64,000 bases of DNA, from the NCBI RefSeq assembly GCF_014042355.1, contig NZ_JACEZU010000004.1:310001-374000 (forward strand), written 5' to 3'. The notes under the pieces are model-generated. The model was not told the DNA's origin. It saw nothing but the letters and a program-made list of their open reading frames with translations, and did not search any database. The stretch comes from Rugamonas apoptosis. GTDB taxonomy: Bacteria > Pseudomonadota > Gammaproteobacteria > Burkholderiales > Burkholderiaceae_D. Position numbers and translations under genes: made by a program. Of this stretch, positions 35,351-44,302 are shown piece by piece; positions within the stretch are counted from its first letter, which is position 1; each line of letters opens with the position of its first letter.

Positions 35351-36119
35351 AGTCGGCCACGCGGCGGCGGAAGATCCAGGTTTTCGCGTTCGAGTCTTGC
35401 GCGTTGAAGGCGTAGCCATCCACCGTGAAGTCCTTGAGCCGCTCCGGATCGGTGATGCCGTTGACGGCCGCGTAACGGGCCATCAGCCCGCGCGCCCGCT
35501 TGGCGTAGAACGAGATGATCTTGTATTTGCCGTTCTTCCAGTCCTCGAACTGGGGCGTGACGACCGGCATCGCCAACTGGCGCGGCTTGACGGACTTGAA
35601 ATATTCTTCCGACGCCAGGTTGACCAGCGCCCTGGCGCCCTTCTCCTCGGCAGTACGGTTCAGGGCCAGGGTGATGGTGTCGCCCCAGAACGCGTACAAG
35701 TCCTTGCCGCGCGCATTGACCAGGCGCGTGCCCATTTCCAGCCGGTGCGGCTGGATCATGTCCAGCGGCCGCAGCATGCCGTACAGCCCGGACAGGATGC
35801 GGATGTGCGACTGTGCGTAGTCGAGCTGGCCCGGGCTCAGCGTGCGTGCCTGCAGGCCGGCGTAGACGTCGCCGTTGAAGGCCATCACGGCTTGCCGCCC
35901 TTCTGCCGGGTCCGCGGTCCAGGAAGCGTAGCGGCCCACGTTCAGGTGCGACAGCGCGTCGGAGATATCCATCAGGCTGCCCACTTCGGCCGGCGAGAAT
36001 TCGCGCAGGCGGTCGATCAGCTGGGCTGAGTGGTCGAGAAAGTCGGGCGTGGTGTGCGACTGGGTGGTGGGGGGCGTCTCCAGGTCGAGACTCTTGGCGG
36101 GCGAAAGCACGATCAACAT
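35349..36119 (-). CDS. yaaA: Peroxide stress protein YaaA (DUF328)
   Basis: A 256-residue YaaA/UPF0246 protein. In E. coli YaaA lowers free iron during peroxide stress and the fold binds DNA. Family marks: the N-terminal [53 protein letters not shown] and [15 protein letters not shown]. The start was moved to ATG 36119 so that the protein begins with the conserved LSPAKSLD motif. Stop codon overlaps the end of the bamD terminator. Confidence 0.94.
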   Translation of the reverse strand: MLIVLSPAKSLDLETPPTTQSHTTPDFLDHSAQLIDRLREFSPAEVGSLMDISDALSHLNVGRYASWTADPAEGRQAVMAFNGDVYAGLQARTLSPGQLDYAQSHIRILSGLYGMLRPLDMIQPHRLEMGTRLVNARGKDLYAFWGDTITLALNRTAEEKGARALVNLASEEYFKSVKPRQLAMPVVTPQFEDWKNGKYKIISFYAKRARGLMARYAAVNGITDPERLKDFTVDGYAFNAQDSNAKTWIFRRRVAD

Positions 36120-36156
36120 AAGAATACAGAACAACCTATTTTACAGAATTGCCGAC

Positions 36157-36594
36157 ATGATACCTGTTCCACCGAAACGCATCGTGCTAGACACCAATGT
36201 CTGCCTCGACCTGTTCGTGTTCAACGACCCGCGCTGGTCCGCGCTGCTGGCCGCCATCGAGAGCGGCGCCGTGGAAGCGATCACGCGCGAGGATTGCCGC
36301 GCCGAATACCGCGTCGTGCTGCACTACCCTCACCTGCCGCTGGACGAAGCCAGCCGTCCCTTGAGCGAGGCCCGCTTCGACGCCCTGATCAAGGTGGTGG
36401 CGCCGCCCGTGTCCGGCGTGCGCCTGCCCGTGTGCAGCGACCGTGACGACCAGAAGTTCCTGGAGCTGGCGCGCGACGCCCAGGCCGACATTCTCATCAC
36501 CAAGGACAAGGCCCTGCTCAAGCTGGCGCGCCGCCTGGCCAAGGCCGGGATGTTCCGCGTGATGGTGCCGGAGGCATGGGCGCTGGAAGGCTGA
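36157..36594 (+). CDS. PIN-domain protein (putative RNase), no antitoxin partner seen
   Basis: A 145-residue PIN domain of the PIN_3 kind. All acidic positions of a PIN nuclease are in place: DTNVCLDL near residue 12, the ED of ITREDCRAEY, CSDRDDQKFLELA and DILITKDKALLKLA. Such proteins are metal-dependent RNases, often toxins of toxin-antitoxin pairs. No small antitoxin gene precedes or follows it. It diverges from yaaA with a 37-base gap. Housekeeping RNA-processing use is equally possible. Confidence 0.8.
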   Translation: MIPVPPKRIVLDTNVCLDLFVFNDPRWSALLAAIESGAVEAITREDCRAEYRVVLHYPHLPLDEASRPLSEARFDALIKVVAPPVSGVRLPVCSDRDDQKFLELARDAQADILITKDKALLKLARRLAKAGMFRVMVPEAWALEG

Positions 36595-36681
36595 TCCCGG
36601 TCGTCTGGCACGACCTTTTGGCAACACGCAAGCCGGTGCCGTGCGCTAGAATAAACACTGGACCATCACTTGCACGTCACC

Positions 36682-37860
36682 ATGAACCAGCCGCAACATC
36701 CGCCCGTCACGCCCGTCCTGACCAGCCGTTTGCCCCATGTGGGCACGACGGTGTTCACCCGCATGTCGCAACTGGCGGCGGAGTCCGGCGCGGTCAACCT
36801 GGGCCAGGGCTTCCCCGACTTCGCCTGCGAGCCCGGCCTCGTGGACATGGTCACGGAAGCCATGCGTGGCGGCCATAATCAATACCCCATGATGACGGGT
36901 GTGCCCGCGCTGCGCGCCGCCATCGTCGCCAAGATCGCCGCCATCTATGGCCACCGCTACGACGCCAACACGGAAATCACCGTCACGGCCGGCGCCACCG
37001 AGGCGCTGACCACGGCCATCCTGTGCTGCGTCCATCCGGGCGACGAAGTGATCATCATCGAACCGGCCTACGACAGCTACCTGCCCGCCATCGAACTGGC
37101 CGGCGGCGTGCCCGTGCTGGTGCAGATGACGGTCGATGCGGACGGCTACCGCGTGCCCTGGGACAAGCTGGCCGCCGCCGTCACGCCGCGCACCCGGCTC
37201 ATCATCGTCAACACCCCGCACAATCCCACCGGCAGCGTGTTGCGCGCGGCCGACCTGCAGGCGCTGGCCGACATCGTGCGCGGCACGGACGTGCTGATCC
37301 TGTCGGATGAAGTGTACGAACACATGGTCTACGATGGCCAGCGCCACGAATCCATGTGCCGCTACCCGGAACTGGCGGCGCGCAGCTTCGTCGTCTCCAG
37401 CTTCGGCAAGACTTACCACGTCACGGGCTGGAAGGTGGGCTACGTGGCCGCGCCGGCCGCGTTGAGCGCGGAATTCCGCAAGGTGCACCAATACAATGTG
37501 TTCAGCGTTAACACTCCCATGCAGCACGGCCTGGCCGGCTACATGGCCGACCCCGCGCCCTACGAACAATTGCCAGCGTTCTACCAGCGCAAGCGCGACC
37601 TGTTCCGCGATGGTTTGCGGGGCAGCCGGTTCGAGCTGCTGCCGGCCGACGGCACCTATTTCCAATGCGTGCGTTACGCGCGCATCTCGTCGCTGCCCGA
37701 GGCGCAGTTCGCGGAATGGCTGACCAGTGAAATCAAAGTGGCGGCCATACCGGTTTCGGCGTTTTACCAGCGCAGCCAGGAGTCGGGCATCGTCCGCTTC
37801 TGCTTCGCGAAGAAAGAGGAGACGCTGGCACTCGCCTTGCAGCGCTTGACCAGCCTATAA
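36682..37860 (+). CDS. ybdL: PLP-dependent methionine aminotransferase (YbdL-like)
   Basis: A 392-residue class I/II aminotransferase of the YbdL type, which prefers methionine and aromatic 2-oxo acids. Seen are NLGQGFPDFACEP near the N-terminus, NQYPMMTGVPALRAAI, TVTAGATEALTTAI, the NTPHNPTGS Asn-binding motif, DEVYEHMVYDG and the PLP lysine in SSFGKTYHVTGWKVGY. The closely related kynurenine aminotransferases share most of these, so the exact substrate is inferred. ATG 36682 is preferred to a TTG 12 bases upstream. Confidence 0.85.
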   Translation: MNQPQHPPVTPVLTSRLPHVGTTVFTRMSQLAAESGAVNLGQGFPDFACEPGLVDMVTEAMRGGHNQYPMMTGVPALRAAIVAKIAAIYGHRYDANTEITVTAGATEALTTAILCCVHPGDEVIIIEPAYDSYLPAIELAGGVPVLVQMTVDADGYRVPWDKLAAAVTPRTRLIIVNTPHNPTGSVLRAADLQALADIVRGTDVLILSDEVYEHMVYDGQRHESMCRYPELAARSFVVSSFGKTYHVTGWKVGYVAAPAALSAEFRKVHQYNVFSVNTPMQHGLAGYMADPAPYEQLPAFYQRKRDLFRDGLRGSRFELLPADGTYFQCVRYARISSLPEAQFAEWLTSEIKVAAIPVSAFYQRSQESGIVRFCFAKKEETLALALQRLTSL

Positions 37861-37917
37861 GAAACAGCCTGCCGGCCCCGCGATGGGCTCAGGCAAGCAA
37901 GCAGGACGGAAACGATC

Positions 37918-39015
37918 ATGGTGCAACGACGCATTACCCTCAAGGATCTGGTGCTGGGCGAACCGCTGCGGTGGGATCTGTTCGGTGCCGACTCGGGCGG
38001 CCGCCCGCTGCTGCACAAAGGCCAGATCGCCGCCGATGACAGACAGCTCCATACGCTGATCGACGCCGGCCTGTTCGCCGAGGAGGAACCGCCGCCCTCG
38101 GTGCTGCACCAGCTCAACCAGTGCAACCGCCGGCTGGAGCGCATGTTGCGCGACCTGCGCAACGAACACAACGCGGAAGCGGAACTGCGCGACATCGCGC
38201 GCGAAGTGATCGCCGCCGTGGAACTGAACGCCGACATCGCCCTGGCCTGCATCTTCCTGGCCCAGATCGCCGGCACCTACGCCGTGCGCCACTGCATCGA
38301 AACAGCGGTGGTGGTGGTGGTGGTGGCGCGCGCCATGGGCAAACCGCCGGCCGAGATCCTGACCGTGGCGGCCGCGGCCCTCACCATGAACGTGGGCATG
38401 CTGCGCCACCACGACACCTTCCAGAACAAGCGCGTGCCGCTCACGCGCGAGGAACTGGCCATCGTCCACCGCCACCCGGAGGACAGCGCCGACCTGCTCA
38501 AATGCGCCGGAGTGAAGGACGAGGAATGGATCTCCTGCGTGCTGCTGCACCATGAGAACGACGATGGCAGCGGCTATCCGTCCGGTGTGGCCCGCCCCGG
38601 CGTGACGCAGAACGCCAAGCTGATCAGCCTGGCCGACCGCTATTGCGCCCAGGTATCGGCCCGCAATTACCGCTGCTCCATCCTGCCCGACCAAGCCTTG
38701 CGCGGCGTGCTGGACGACCCTGCCATTCCCGTCGACGCGGAACTGGCCGCACATTTCGCGCGAGAACTGGGCAGCTATCCGCCCGGCTGCCTGGTACGGC
38801 TGCAAAACGGCGAAATCGGCGTGGTACGGCAGCGCGACGGCAATGGCGTGCTGGGTATTTCCAGCCTGCGCGACGGAGCCGGCATCGTGCTCACGCCAGC
38901 GGCGCCCCGCAGCACCCAGGACGCCGAGTGCGGCATCGCAGCCGTGCTCAGCGAGGACGAAGCCGAAGTGCGTTTCAGCATGAAGCAGATCTGGGGAGCG
39001 CAAGCGAGCTTGTAG
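37918..39015 (+). CDS. Degenerate HD-GYP-type protein
   Basis: A 365-residue protein whose residues about 85-275 align by motif with HD-GYP cyclic-di-GMP phosphodiesterases. His125 (start of the first helix motif), HHE at 211-213 and DGSGYP at 216-221 are kept, but the defining His-Asp pair of LLHDIGK reads TMNVGM (156-161), so His and Asp are replaced by Met157 and Asn158. It is probably catalytically inactive and may act as a ligand sensor or scaffold. Six GTG codons in a row (38308-38325) code six valines. It converges on mshN and is followed by a hairpin terminator. Confidence 0.78.
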   Translation: MVQRRITLKDLVLGEPLRWDLFGADSGGRPLLHKGQIAADDRQLHTLIDAGLFAEEEPPPSVLHQLNQCNRRLERMLRDLRNEHNAEAELRDIAREVIAAVELNADIALACIFLAQIAGTYAVRHCIETAVVVVVVARAMGKPPAEILTVAAAALTMNVGMLRHHDTFQNKRVPLTREELAIVHRHPEDSADLLKCAGVKDEEWISCVLLHHENDDGSGYPSGVARPGVTQNAKLISLADRYCAQVSARNYRCSILPDQALRGVLDDPAIPVDAELAAHFARELGSYPPGCLVRLQNGEIGVVRQRDGNGVLGISSLRDGAGIVLTPAAPRSTQDAECGIAAVLSEDEAEVRFSMKQIWGAQASL

Positions 39016-39032
39016 CGCATGGGGCTGTGCGG

Positions 39033-39058
39033 CGGGGCGCGATCGCGCCCCGTCCCTT
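39033..39058 (+). terminator. Palindromic terminator after the HD-GYP-like gene
   Basis: A 20-base perfect palindrome at 39033-39052 (GC-rich, can form a hairpin) is followed by TCCCTTCTTC. It sits between convergent stops, 18 bases after the HD-GYP-like gene and 17 before the mshN end. Confidence 0.5.
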
Positions 39059-39068
39059 CTTCAACTCT

Positions 39069-40346
39069 TCAACGTCCCAACGCTTCCAGCTTGCGGTCCA
39101 CGAAGGCGAGCAATTCCGGCGTCATGCCGCTGGCGGCCCTGGCGCGGGTGTAGGCGATGCGCGCTTCGGGCAGGCGCTTCCCGGCCTGCAATGAGATGCC
39201 CAGCCCCATCCACCACACGCCTTTTTGCGGCGCCAGTTTCAACGCGGCCTGGTAGTGCTCCACGGCCTCGCCATGCCGCTGCGCCCGTTGCAGCACGCCG
39301 GCCACGAAACCCTGGTATTCCGCATTGTCGCCCGCGTAGGGCAGCGTGCGCAGCAAGGTATCCAGTGCCGGACCACCACTCTCCAGTTGCAAACGGGCCA
39401 GCAACATGGCCATGTCCGGCTGATGGTCATCCAGCGCCAACGCCTGTTGCAACTGCTGGGCGGCTTCGTCCGTACGGTGGTTTTCGATCAGCAGCGTGAC
39501 CAGCGTCTGGCGCGCGGCGTCATGACGGGGTGCGAGCTCCACGGCGCGCCGTAATTCCACCAACGCTTCCGAAGTGCGCCCTTCCTGCAAATCCTGCAGC
39601 GCGCGGCGGTAGCGGTTTTCCGCCAGCTGGGCCGGACCAAGGTCCCGGCTGACGCCACCGGCCGCTTGAGCGCCCTCCTCCTTGGCCGTCGGCTTCGCAC
39701 GCGCCTTGGCCCTATCGGCGCGACGCTCAGTGGCCGTATTATCGGCAAGCGCGGTTTGGATGCGCTTGGCTTCCTCGCTACGCTCTGATTTGGCACTCGC
39801 CATCGCTTCGCTTGTCTGCTTGCGCTTGTGCTTGCGCGTGCGTCGCGCCGCATCGCTGCCGGGGTCGTCGCTCAACACCGCTTTGGTGGGGGCGGCGGCC
39901 GCGATGACAGGGGCCGGCGGCGTTGCGTTGGCGGGCATGGCGCCGGATGCGGCCGCCGGCACCGGCACTGGCACTGGCGCAGGCACCGTGGCCGCTGCTG
40001 CGCCATCGCCGGTCGCTGCGCCATCGCCAGCCGTGGGAGCCGATGCCGGCGCGGACGCCGCCGCTACGGACGCGACCTGCACCACCTGCGTCTGCACCTG
40101 CGCCTGCGGCACCACCACCATCACCGGCGCCGGACGCGGCTTCACCGTATTTTTGGTGAAATAGTGCCAGCCATACCAACTTCCGGCCGCCAGCGCCACC
40201 ACGCCGACGGCGCCAGCACCGAGCAATGCGGGAAGCAGCTTCTTGCGCGGCATCGCCACCGGACGCAATTCCTGCTGGCCAAGCGCCACGCCGGGCTTGC
40301 CGCCGCGCGCGTCCAGGTCTTGCAGCATCTTGTTAATCAGGCTCAT
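39069..40346 (-). CDS. mshN: MSHA biogenesis TPR protein MshN
   Basis: A 425-residue bitopic protein: MSLINKMLQDLDARGG at the N-terminus (typical of MshN), one membrane segment (about 38-58), an Ala/Pro-rich then Lys/Arg-rich linker, and TPR repeats in the periplasmic C-terminal half (LVELRRAVELAPRHDAARQT and AVEHYQAALKLAPQKG). It helps assemble the MSHA pilus. The start at 40346 overlaps the mshM stop by four bases (ATGA). It is the last gene of the mshI-mshN block. Confidence 0.88.
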   Translation of the reverse strand: MSLINKMLQDLDARGGKPGVALGQQELRPVAMPRKKLLPALLGAGAVGVVALAAGSWYGWHYFTKNTVKPRPAPVMVVVPQAQVQTQVVQVASVAAASAPASAPTAGDGAATGDGAAAATVPAPVPVPVPAAASGAMPANATPPAPVIAAAAPTKAVLSDDPGSDAARRTRKHKRKQTSEAMASAKSERSEEAKRIQTALADNTATERRADRAKARAKPTAKEEGAQAAGGVSRDLGPAQLAENRYRRALQDLQEGRTSEALVELRRAVELAPRHDAARQTLVTLLIENHRTDEAAQQLQQALALDDHQPDMAMLLARLQLESGGPALDTLLRTLPYAGDNAEYQGFVAGVLQRAQRHGEAVEHYQAALKLAPQKGVWWMGLGISLQAGKRLPEARIAYTRARAASGMTPELLAFVDRKLEALGR

Positions 40347-41239
40347 TTGGTCAGCGCCCATGCCAAGCCGCAGCCAGCCGCCAGCGCCGAAGCGCCCAGC
40401 ATGGCCAGCCATGGCCAGCGTGAACGGCGCACGCCGATGGTATCGCCGGCGGCCAGTTTCACATGACGGCGCGCCACCTGCTGCTTGCCCTGGCCATACG
40501 CCAGCATCAGCGATTTATGCGCCATGATGTTGATCAAGCGGGGAATGCCGCCACTGGCGCGGTACAGCACCCGGATGGCCCCACGGCTGAACAAACGGCT
40601 GCCCGTGTAACCGGCCACCCGCAAGCGATGCGCCAGGTAATATTCCATGTCATCGCGGGTGAGCGGCCCCAGGTGGTAGTGGAAGGTGATGCGCTGCGCC
40701 AGTTGGCGGATCGAATCGCGCTCCAGGTGCTGGTTCAGCTCGGGCTGGCCGAACAGCACGATCTGCAGCAGCTTGCGTTTTTCCGTTTCCAGGTTGGTCA
40801 GCAGGCGCAACGCTTCCAGGCTTTCCAGCGGGATCGCCTGCGCCTCGTCCAGGCACAGCAGTACGCGCTTGTCCTGCGCCGCCAGTTCCATCAGGCGCAT
40901 CGTGATCGCCTTGAGCAATTGATGCTGGTCCACGTCGCGCGCCAGCGTGAGCGACAATTCGTCGGCCAGCGCCAGCATCAACGTGCGCGGTTCCAGGTAG
41001 GGATTGGGAATGTAGGCCGTGACGAAATCGTCGCCCAGCATCCGGATGAACTTGCGGCACAACAGTGTCTTGCCGGTGCCCACCTCGCCCGTGATCTTGA
41101 TGAAGCCTTCCCCGCCCTTGGCCGCCACCAGCAAGGTGTTGAGCGCTTCCTGCGAATGGGGGCTGGTGAAGAAGAAGCTGGTGTCGGGCGTGATGCCGAA
41201 CGGCGCTTCCTGCAAGCCGAAGTGCTGCAAGTAGATCAT
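40343..41239 (-). CDS. mshM: MSHA biogenesis AAA ATPase MshM (ExeA-like)
   Basis: A 298-residue ExeA-type ATPase with a C-terminal membrane anchor (about 272-295). MIYLQHFGLQEAPFGITPD opens the AAA_22 domain; Walker A is GEVGTGKT near residue 53 and Walker B VLLCLDEAQ near 126. ExeA relatives help place secretins at the cell wall. The start shares a TGATG overlap with the mshL stop. A paralogue occurs in the divergent cluster at 53745. Confidence 0.92.
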   Translation of the reverse strand: MIYLQHFGLQEAPFGITPDTSFFFTSPHSQEALNTLLVAAKGGEGFIKITGEVGTGKTLLCRKFIRMLGDDFVTAYIPNPYLEPRTLMLALADELSLTLARDVDQHQLLKAITMRLMELAAQDKRVLLCLDEAQAIPLESLEALRLLTNLETEKRKLLQIVLFGQPELNQHLERDSIRQLAQRITFHYHLGPLTRDDMEYYLAHRLRVAGYTGSRLFSRGAIRVLYRASGGIPRLINIMAHKSLMLAYGQGKQQVARRHVKLAAGDTIGVRRSRWPWLAMLGASALAAGCGLAWALTK

Positions 41240-43014
41240 CAGTTGCGCTCCTTCAGCATGCGCGGATCGAGCTCCTTGACCCGGCGGCCCGTCTCCAGCA
41301 AGTCCTCGTTCCAGTCGCTGCCCTCGGCCACGATGGTGGGTTTGATCAGCACCACCAGTTCGCGCTTCTGCATCACATCGCTGGTGTTGCGGAACAGCGC
41401 GCCCACCACCGGCACGTTGCCCACACCCGGCACTTGCGAACGGTCGGTCGTGGTGGCCTGACGCATCAGGCCGCCGATCGCCACCACGCGGCCATCCTGG
41501 CCGCGCACCATACTATCCATTTCCGACGTGGACGACGCGGCCAGCGGCAGGCTCAAATTGCCCGCCGTGCCCAAGTTGATGCCCTTGTTGACGGTCGACA
41601 CCTGGCTTACGGACGGGTGCACATGCAGCGTCACGTTGCCGTGGTCGTCGATCTGCGGCGTCACATCCAGCACCACGCCGGAGAAGAACGGTTGCAGCGT
41701 TACACTGGGCGACACCACGCCGCTGCCGGAGCCGCTGGTGGTGGTGGTCGTGCTCACGCCGGTGACAAAGAATTCATCGGTGCCGATCTTCAGCACGGCC
41801 TTCTGGTTGTTCAGTGTGGCGATGCGCGGGCTGGACAGCACATGCACCGTGCCCTGCGATTCCAGGAAGGAAATCAGGGCCGCGAAATTACTGGTCTGGA
41901 ACGCCAAGCCGAACAGGGAACCGGCCGCGTCGGCCGCGCTGCCCAGCGACACGCCCGTGGTGGCCGTGATGCCCCCCTTGCCTACGCTGGCGATGGCCGT
42001 CTGCGGCGTGTTGAGCGGGTTGAGCGAGGTGCCCGGCGTGAGAAAACCGCCCGACAGCTTGTTGTTGCCATGGCCGTCGCGGAAGTTGGCGAAGCCGGCC
42101 CAGTTGATGCCGGTCTGGTAACCGCTGTTCAGCTCCACTTCCAGGATCTTAGCCTCCAGGATCACCTGGCGGTCGACGGAGAGCTGGGTGGCCTTCAGGT
42201 ACAGGTCCACATTGCGCAACTCCTCCGGCATGGCGCGGATCAGCAGCACGCCCGATTGCGGGCTGATGACGACATTGCGCCCATCCTTGCCGACCGGGAC
42301 GATCGCTTCCAGCGCCGCCTTCAGCTCGCCCCAGAAATCGCTGTTGGACGCGGTGCTGACGTTACTCGCATCGCGCTGGCGCTGGTTGCCGCCGGATGGA
42401 TTGGACGGATCGTTGGAATTATTGTTGTCGTTCTGGTTATTCTGGTTATTCTGGTTATTCTGCCCACCGCTATTGCTGGTGCCCGCGTTGGCCACCGAGG
42501 TGGACGTCACGCGCAAGCTGGAACTGCCCTTGCGCGTCGCGTTCAGGTACTGGACGCGGAACATGCGGGTCTGCATGGTCAGCGGACGGATGTAGATGCG
42601 GCTGCCATCGACCCGGTAATCGTAGCCGTACAGTTCACGCACGGCGTCCAGCGCTTCGAACAACGTCACGTCCTTCAGGTTGGCCGTGACGGTGCCGCTG
42701 ACGTTGGGATCGATCAGCATGTTGTAGCGGGTGCCAGCCACCAGCGAATTGAAGAACTGCTGCACCGGTACGTTGTTGAAGGCGACGTTGAAACGTTCCT
42801 CCAGCACCGTGCGCGACTTGGGCAGCTGCTCCGCCAGTTGCGCGGCGGGCGGCAACAAGGCGCTGGCCACAGCATCGTTCTGCGCCGGCGCAGCAGGTTT
42901 GGCGGCGGCCGACGCCAGTTCGGCGCCGATCTTGTCGTAAGTGTCGCGGGTGGACTGGGTGGCGCAGCCGGCCAGGGCCAACGCCATGGTCGGCACGATC
43001 AGTAATTTATGCAT
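41239..43014 (-). CDS. mshL: MSHA outer-membrane secretin MshL
   Basis: A 591-residue secretin, the outer-membrane pore for the pilus. It has a lipobox (LAGC, Cys17), an STN-type N0 domain (about 70-150), a low-complexity Asn/Gln/Ser linker (about 180-220) coded in part by 9-base DNA repeats, then N1 and the secretin core with LSSPRIATLNNQKAVLKIGTD-type strands and the C-terminal VPGVGNVPVVGALFR motif. The start at ATG 43014 (MHKLLIV) is chosen over a TTG two codons upstream. Confidence 0.93.
   Translation of the reverse strand: MHKLLIVPTMALALAGCATQSTRDTYDKIGAELASAAAKPAAPAQNDAVASALLPPAAQLAEQLPKSRTVLEERFNVAFNNVPVQQFFNSLVAGTRYNMLIDPNVSGTVTANLKDVTLFEALDAVRELYGYDYRVDGSRIYIRPLTMQTRMFRVQYLNATRKGSSSLRVTSTSVANAGTSNSGGQNNQNNQNNQNDNNNSNDPSNPSGGNQRQRDASNVSTASNSDFWGELKAALEAIVPVGKDGRNVVISPQSGVLLIRAMPEELRNVDLYLKATQLSVDRQVILEAKILEVELNSGYQTGINWAGFANFRDGHGNNKLSGGFLTPGTSLNPLNTPQTAIASVGKGGITATTGVSLGSAADAAGSLFGLAFQTSNFAALISFLESQGTVHVLSSPRIATLNNQKAVLKIGTDEFFVTGVSTTTTTSGSGSGVVSPSVTLQPFFSGVVLDVTPQIDDHGNVTLHVHPSVSQVSTVNKGINLGTAGNLSLPLAASSTSEMDSMVRGQDGRVVAIGGLMRQATTTDRSQVPGVGNVPVVGALFRNTSDVMQKRELVVLIKPTIVAEGSDWNEDLLETGRRVKELDPRMLKERN
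42431..42462 (-). repeat. 9-base tandem repeat in mshL linker
   Basis: About 3.6 copies of a 9-base unit (ttctggtta on the plus strand), coding Asn-Gln-Asn repeats in the mshL low-complexity linker. The unit length keeps the frame if copy number changes. Confidence 0.7.
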
Positions 43015-43022
43015 AGTCAATC

Positions 43023-43505
43023 TCAGTCTTCATTCGCGGGCTGTTTCGCTGGCTGGTTCGCTGGCTGGTTCGCTGCTTGGTTCGTTGGCTGGTTCGCGGG
43101 CAGTTTCGTTACTTGCGGCTTGGCGGCCCTGGCGTTGCTTTCGGCGCTATCCTGGTACAGCGTCAGCACCTGGGTCTGGCTGCCACGGCGCAGCACCGCA
43201 TGGTTCTTGTCCACCTTGACCAGCAAGGCGCCGTTGAACTTTTCGCCTTGCCGCACGGTCTGGCCGTCAATCACGGCCACTTGCCGGCCGTTGCTGCCCA
43301 CCAGCACTGATTGCAGCTCCGGCCCCTTGCTCACGGGCGGTGCCGCCATGCCCGTCACCTGGCGCGCCTCCGGTGGCGGCATGGTGGGATCGGCCAAGCC
43401 TTGCGCGCAGGCGGACGATGCCGCAAACAGCGCCGGCAGCAGCCATGGCGACAGCGTCCGCAAGCGGTAGCGCACGTGCGATGGGCGGCTCACAGTTTCA
43501 TCCAT
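43023..43505 (-). CDS. mshK: MSHA biogenesis protein MshK (PilP-like)
   Basis: A 160-residue exported protein with a basic N-terminus and a membrane/signal segment (about 18-34, WLLPALFAASSACAQ). The middle domain (LADPTMPPPEARQV, then LQSVLVGSNGRQVAVIDGQTV) is the PilP/GspC-like fold that links inner-membrane proteins to the secretin. The C-terminus is a tail of QPAN-like tetrapeptides encoded by 12-base repeats. Its start lies 16 bases inside mshJ and its stop eight bases before mshL. Confidence 0.85.
   Translation of the reverse strand: MDETVSRPSHVRYRLRTLSPWLLPALFAASSACAQGLADPTMPPPEARQVTGMAAPPVSKGPELQSVLVGSNGRQVAVIDGQTVRQGEKFNGALLVKVDKNHAVLRRGSQTQVLTLYQDSAESNARAAKPQVTKLPANQPTNQAANQPANQPAKQPANED
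43045..43092 (-). repeat. 12-base tandem repeat in the mshK 3' end
   Basis: Four 12-base units (two identical, two with one or two changes), with degenerate copies on both sides, code the QPAN/QPTN/QAAN tetrapeptide tail of MshK. Length changes would stay in frame. Confidence 0.75.
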
Positions 43506-44302
43506 TTCGTATCCAGGCTCAAGGTGTACAGGGTCAACGTCAGGCGCGATGCCGGATACTGGCCAGCGTCCAGCTTCGCCTTGCCCCAGAACAGTTGATT
43601 GGGCAGCCCTTGCAGCGTATCCATGTATTGGATCATGTCCAGGTAGTTCCCTTGCAGCACAATTTCCACGCCATGGCGATACAGCAATTCCCTCGGCTTC
43701 GGCGCCGCCGGGGTGGCTGCGGCAGTGTTCGCTGGCTGCGCCGCCAAGGCGCCAGTGGCGATGTTTGCCGGCTGCCCCGCCGCGGCGCCGGGCGTGGCAC
43801 CGGTGCCGGCCGGGCCGGCCACGGCGACCTTTTGCGGCATGGCAGCGACTGCGCCAGCCACTTCCAGCTTCGAATCGCTCAAGCCGCTGACGGGCAAGGT
43901 CTTCATGGAAATCAGGCGCAGCTTGCCGTTACCGCGCAGGATATGCTCCAGCAGCGGCGCCACCTTCTCCGGCGCCACCAGTCCCTTTTGCATGTTCAGC
44001 AGCGCGGCGCTGCCCTCGGCGATCTGCTTTTGCAGCGATTGCAAGCGCGCCCGGCCCTCCGCATCGGGATCGACCACGAAGGCGGCCGCCATCTGCGCGA
44101 TCTCCCGGTCGATGCCGCCGATCTGGTTCTGCTGCTGGTTGATCTGCGCCAGCAACACCTTCTGCTTGGCCAGCAGCGGTTCCAGCACCATGGTGTAGGC
44201 CAGGAACACGATACTGGCCGCGATGGCGCCAAACACCATCATGCGCTCGCGCAAGGACATGGCGTCGAGCCGGGTGCACAACTTGATCCACTGGGCTTTC
44301 AT
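43490..44302 (-). CDS. mshJ: MSHA biogenesis protein MshJ (PilO-like)
   Basis: A 270-residue bitopic protein: a short cytoplasmic N-terminus, a membrane segment (about 22-42), a coiled-coil (LLAQINQQQNQIGGIDREIAQM) and a periplasmic domain split by an Ala/Pro-rich insert (about 150-195). The final part (VEIVLQGNYLDMIQYMDTLQGLPNQLFWG) is the PilO/MshJ ferredoxin-like fold. It would pair with the PilN-like protein of the preceding gene, whose stop it overlaps by four bases. Confidence 0.88.
   Translation of the reverse strand: MKAQWIKLCTRLDAMSLRERMMVFGAIAASIVFLAYTMVLEPLLAKQKVLLAQINQQQNQIGGIDREIAQMAAAFVVDPDAEGRARLQSLQKQIAEGSAALLNMQKGLVAPEKVAPLLEHILRGNGKLRLISMKTLPVSGLSDSKLEVAGAVAAMPQKVAVAGPAGTGATPGAAAGQPANIATGALAAQPANTAAATPAAPKPRELLYRHGVEIVLQGNYLDMIQYMDTLQGLPNQLFWGKAKLDAGQYPASRLTLTLYTLSLDTKWMKL

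Noticed and set aside
43031..43110. 12-base repeats as a possible CRISPR-like array
   Set aside because: Units are directly adjacent without spacers, are in frame, and encode the MshK tail.
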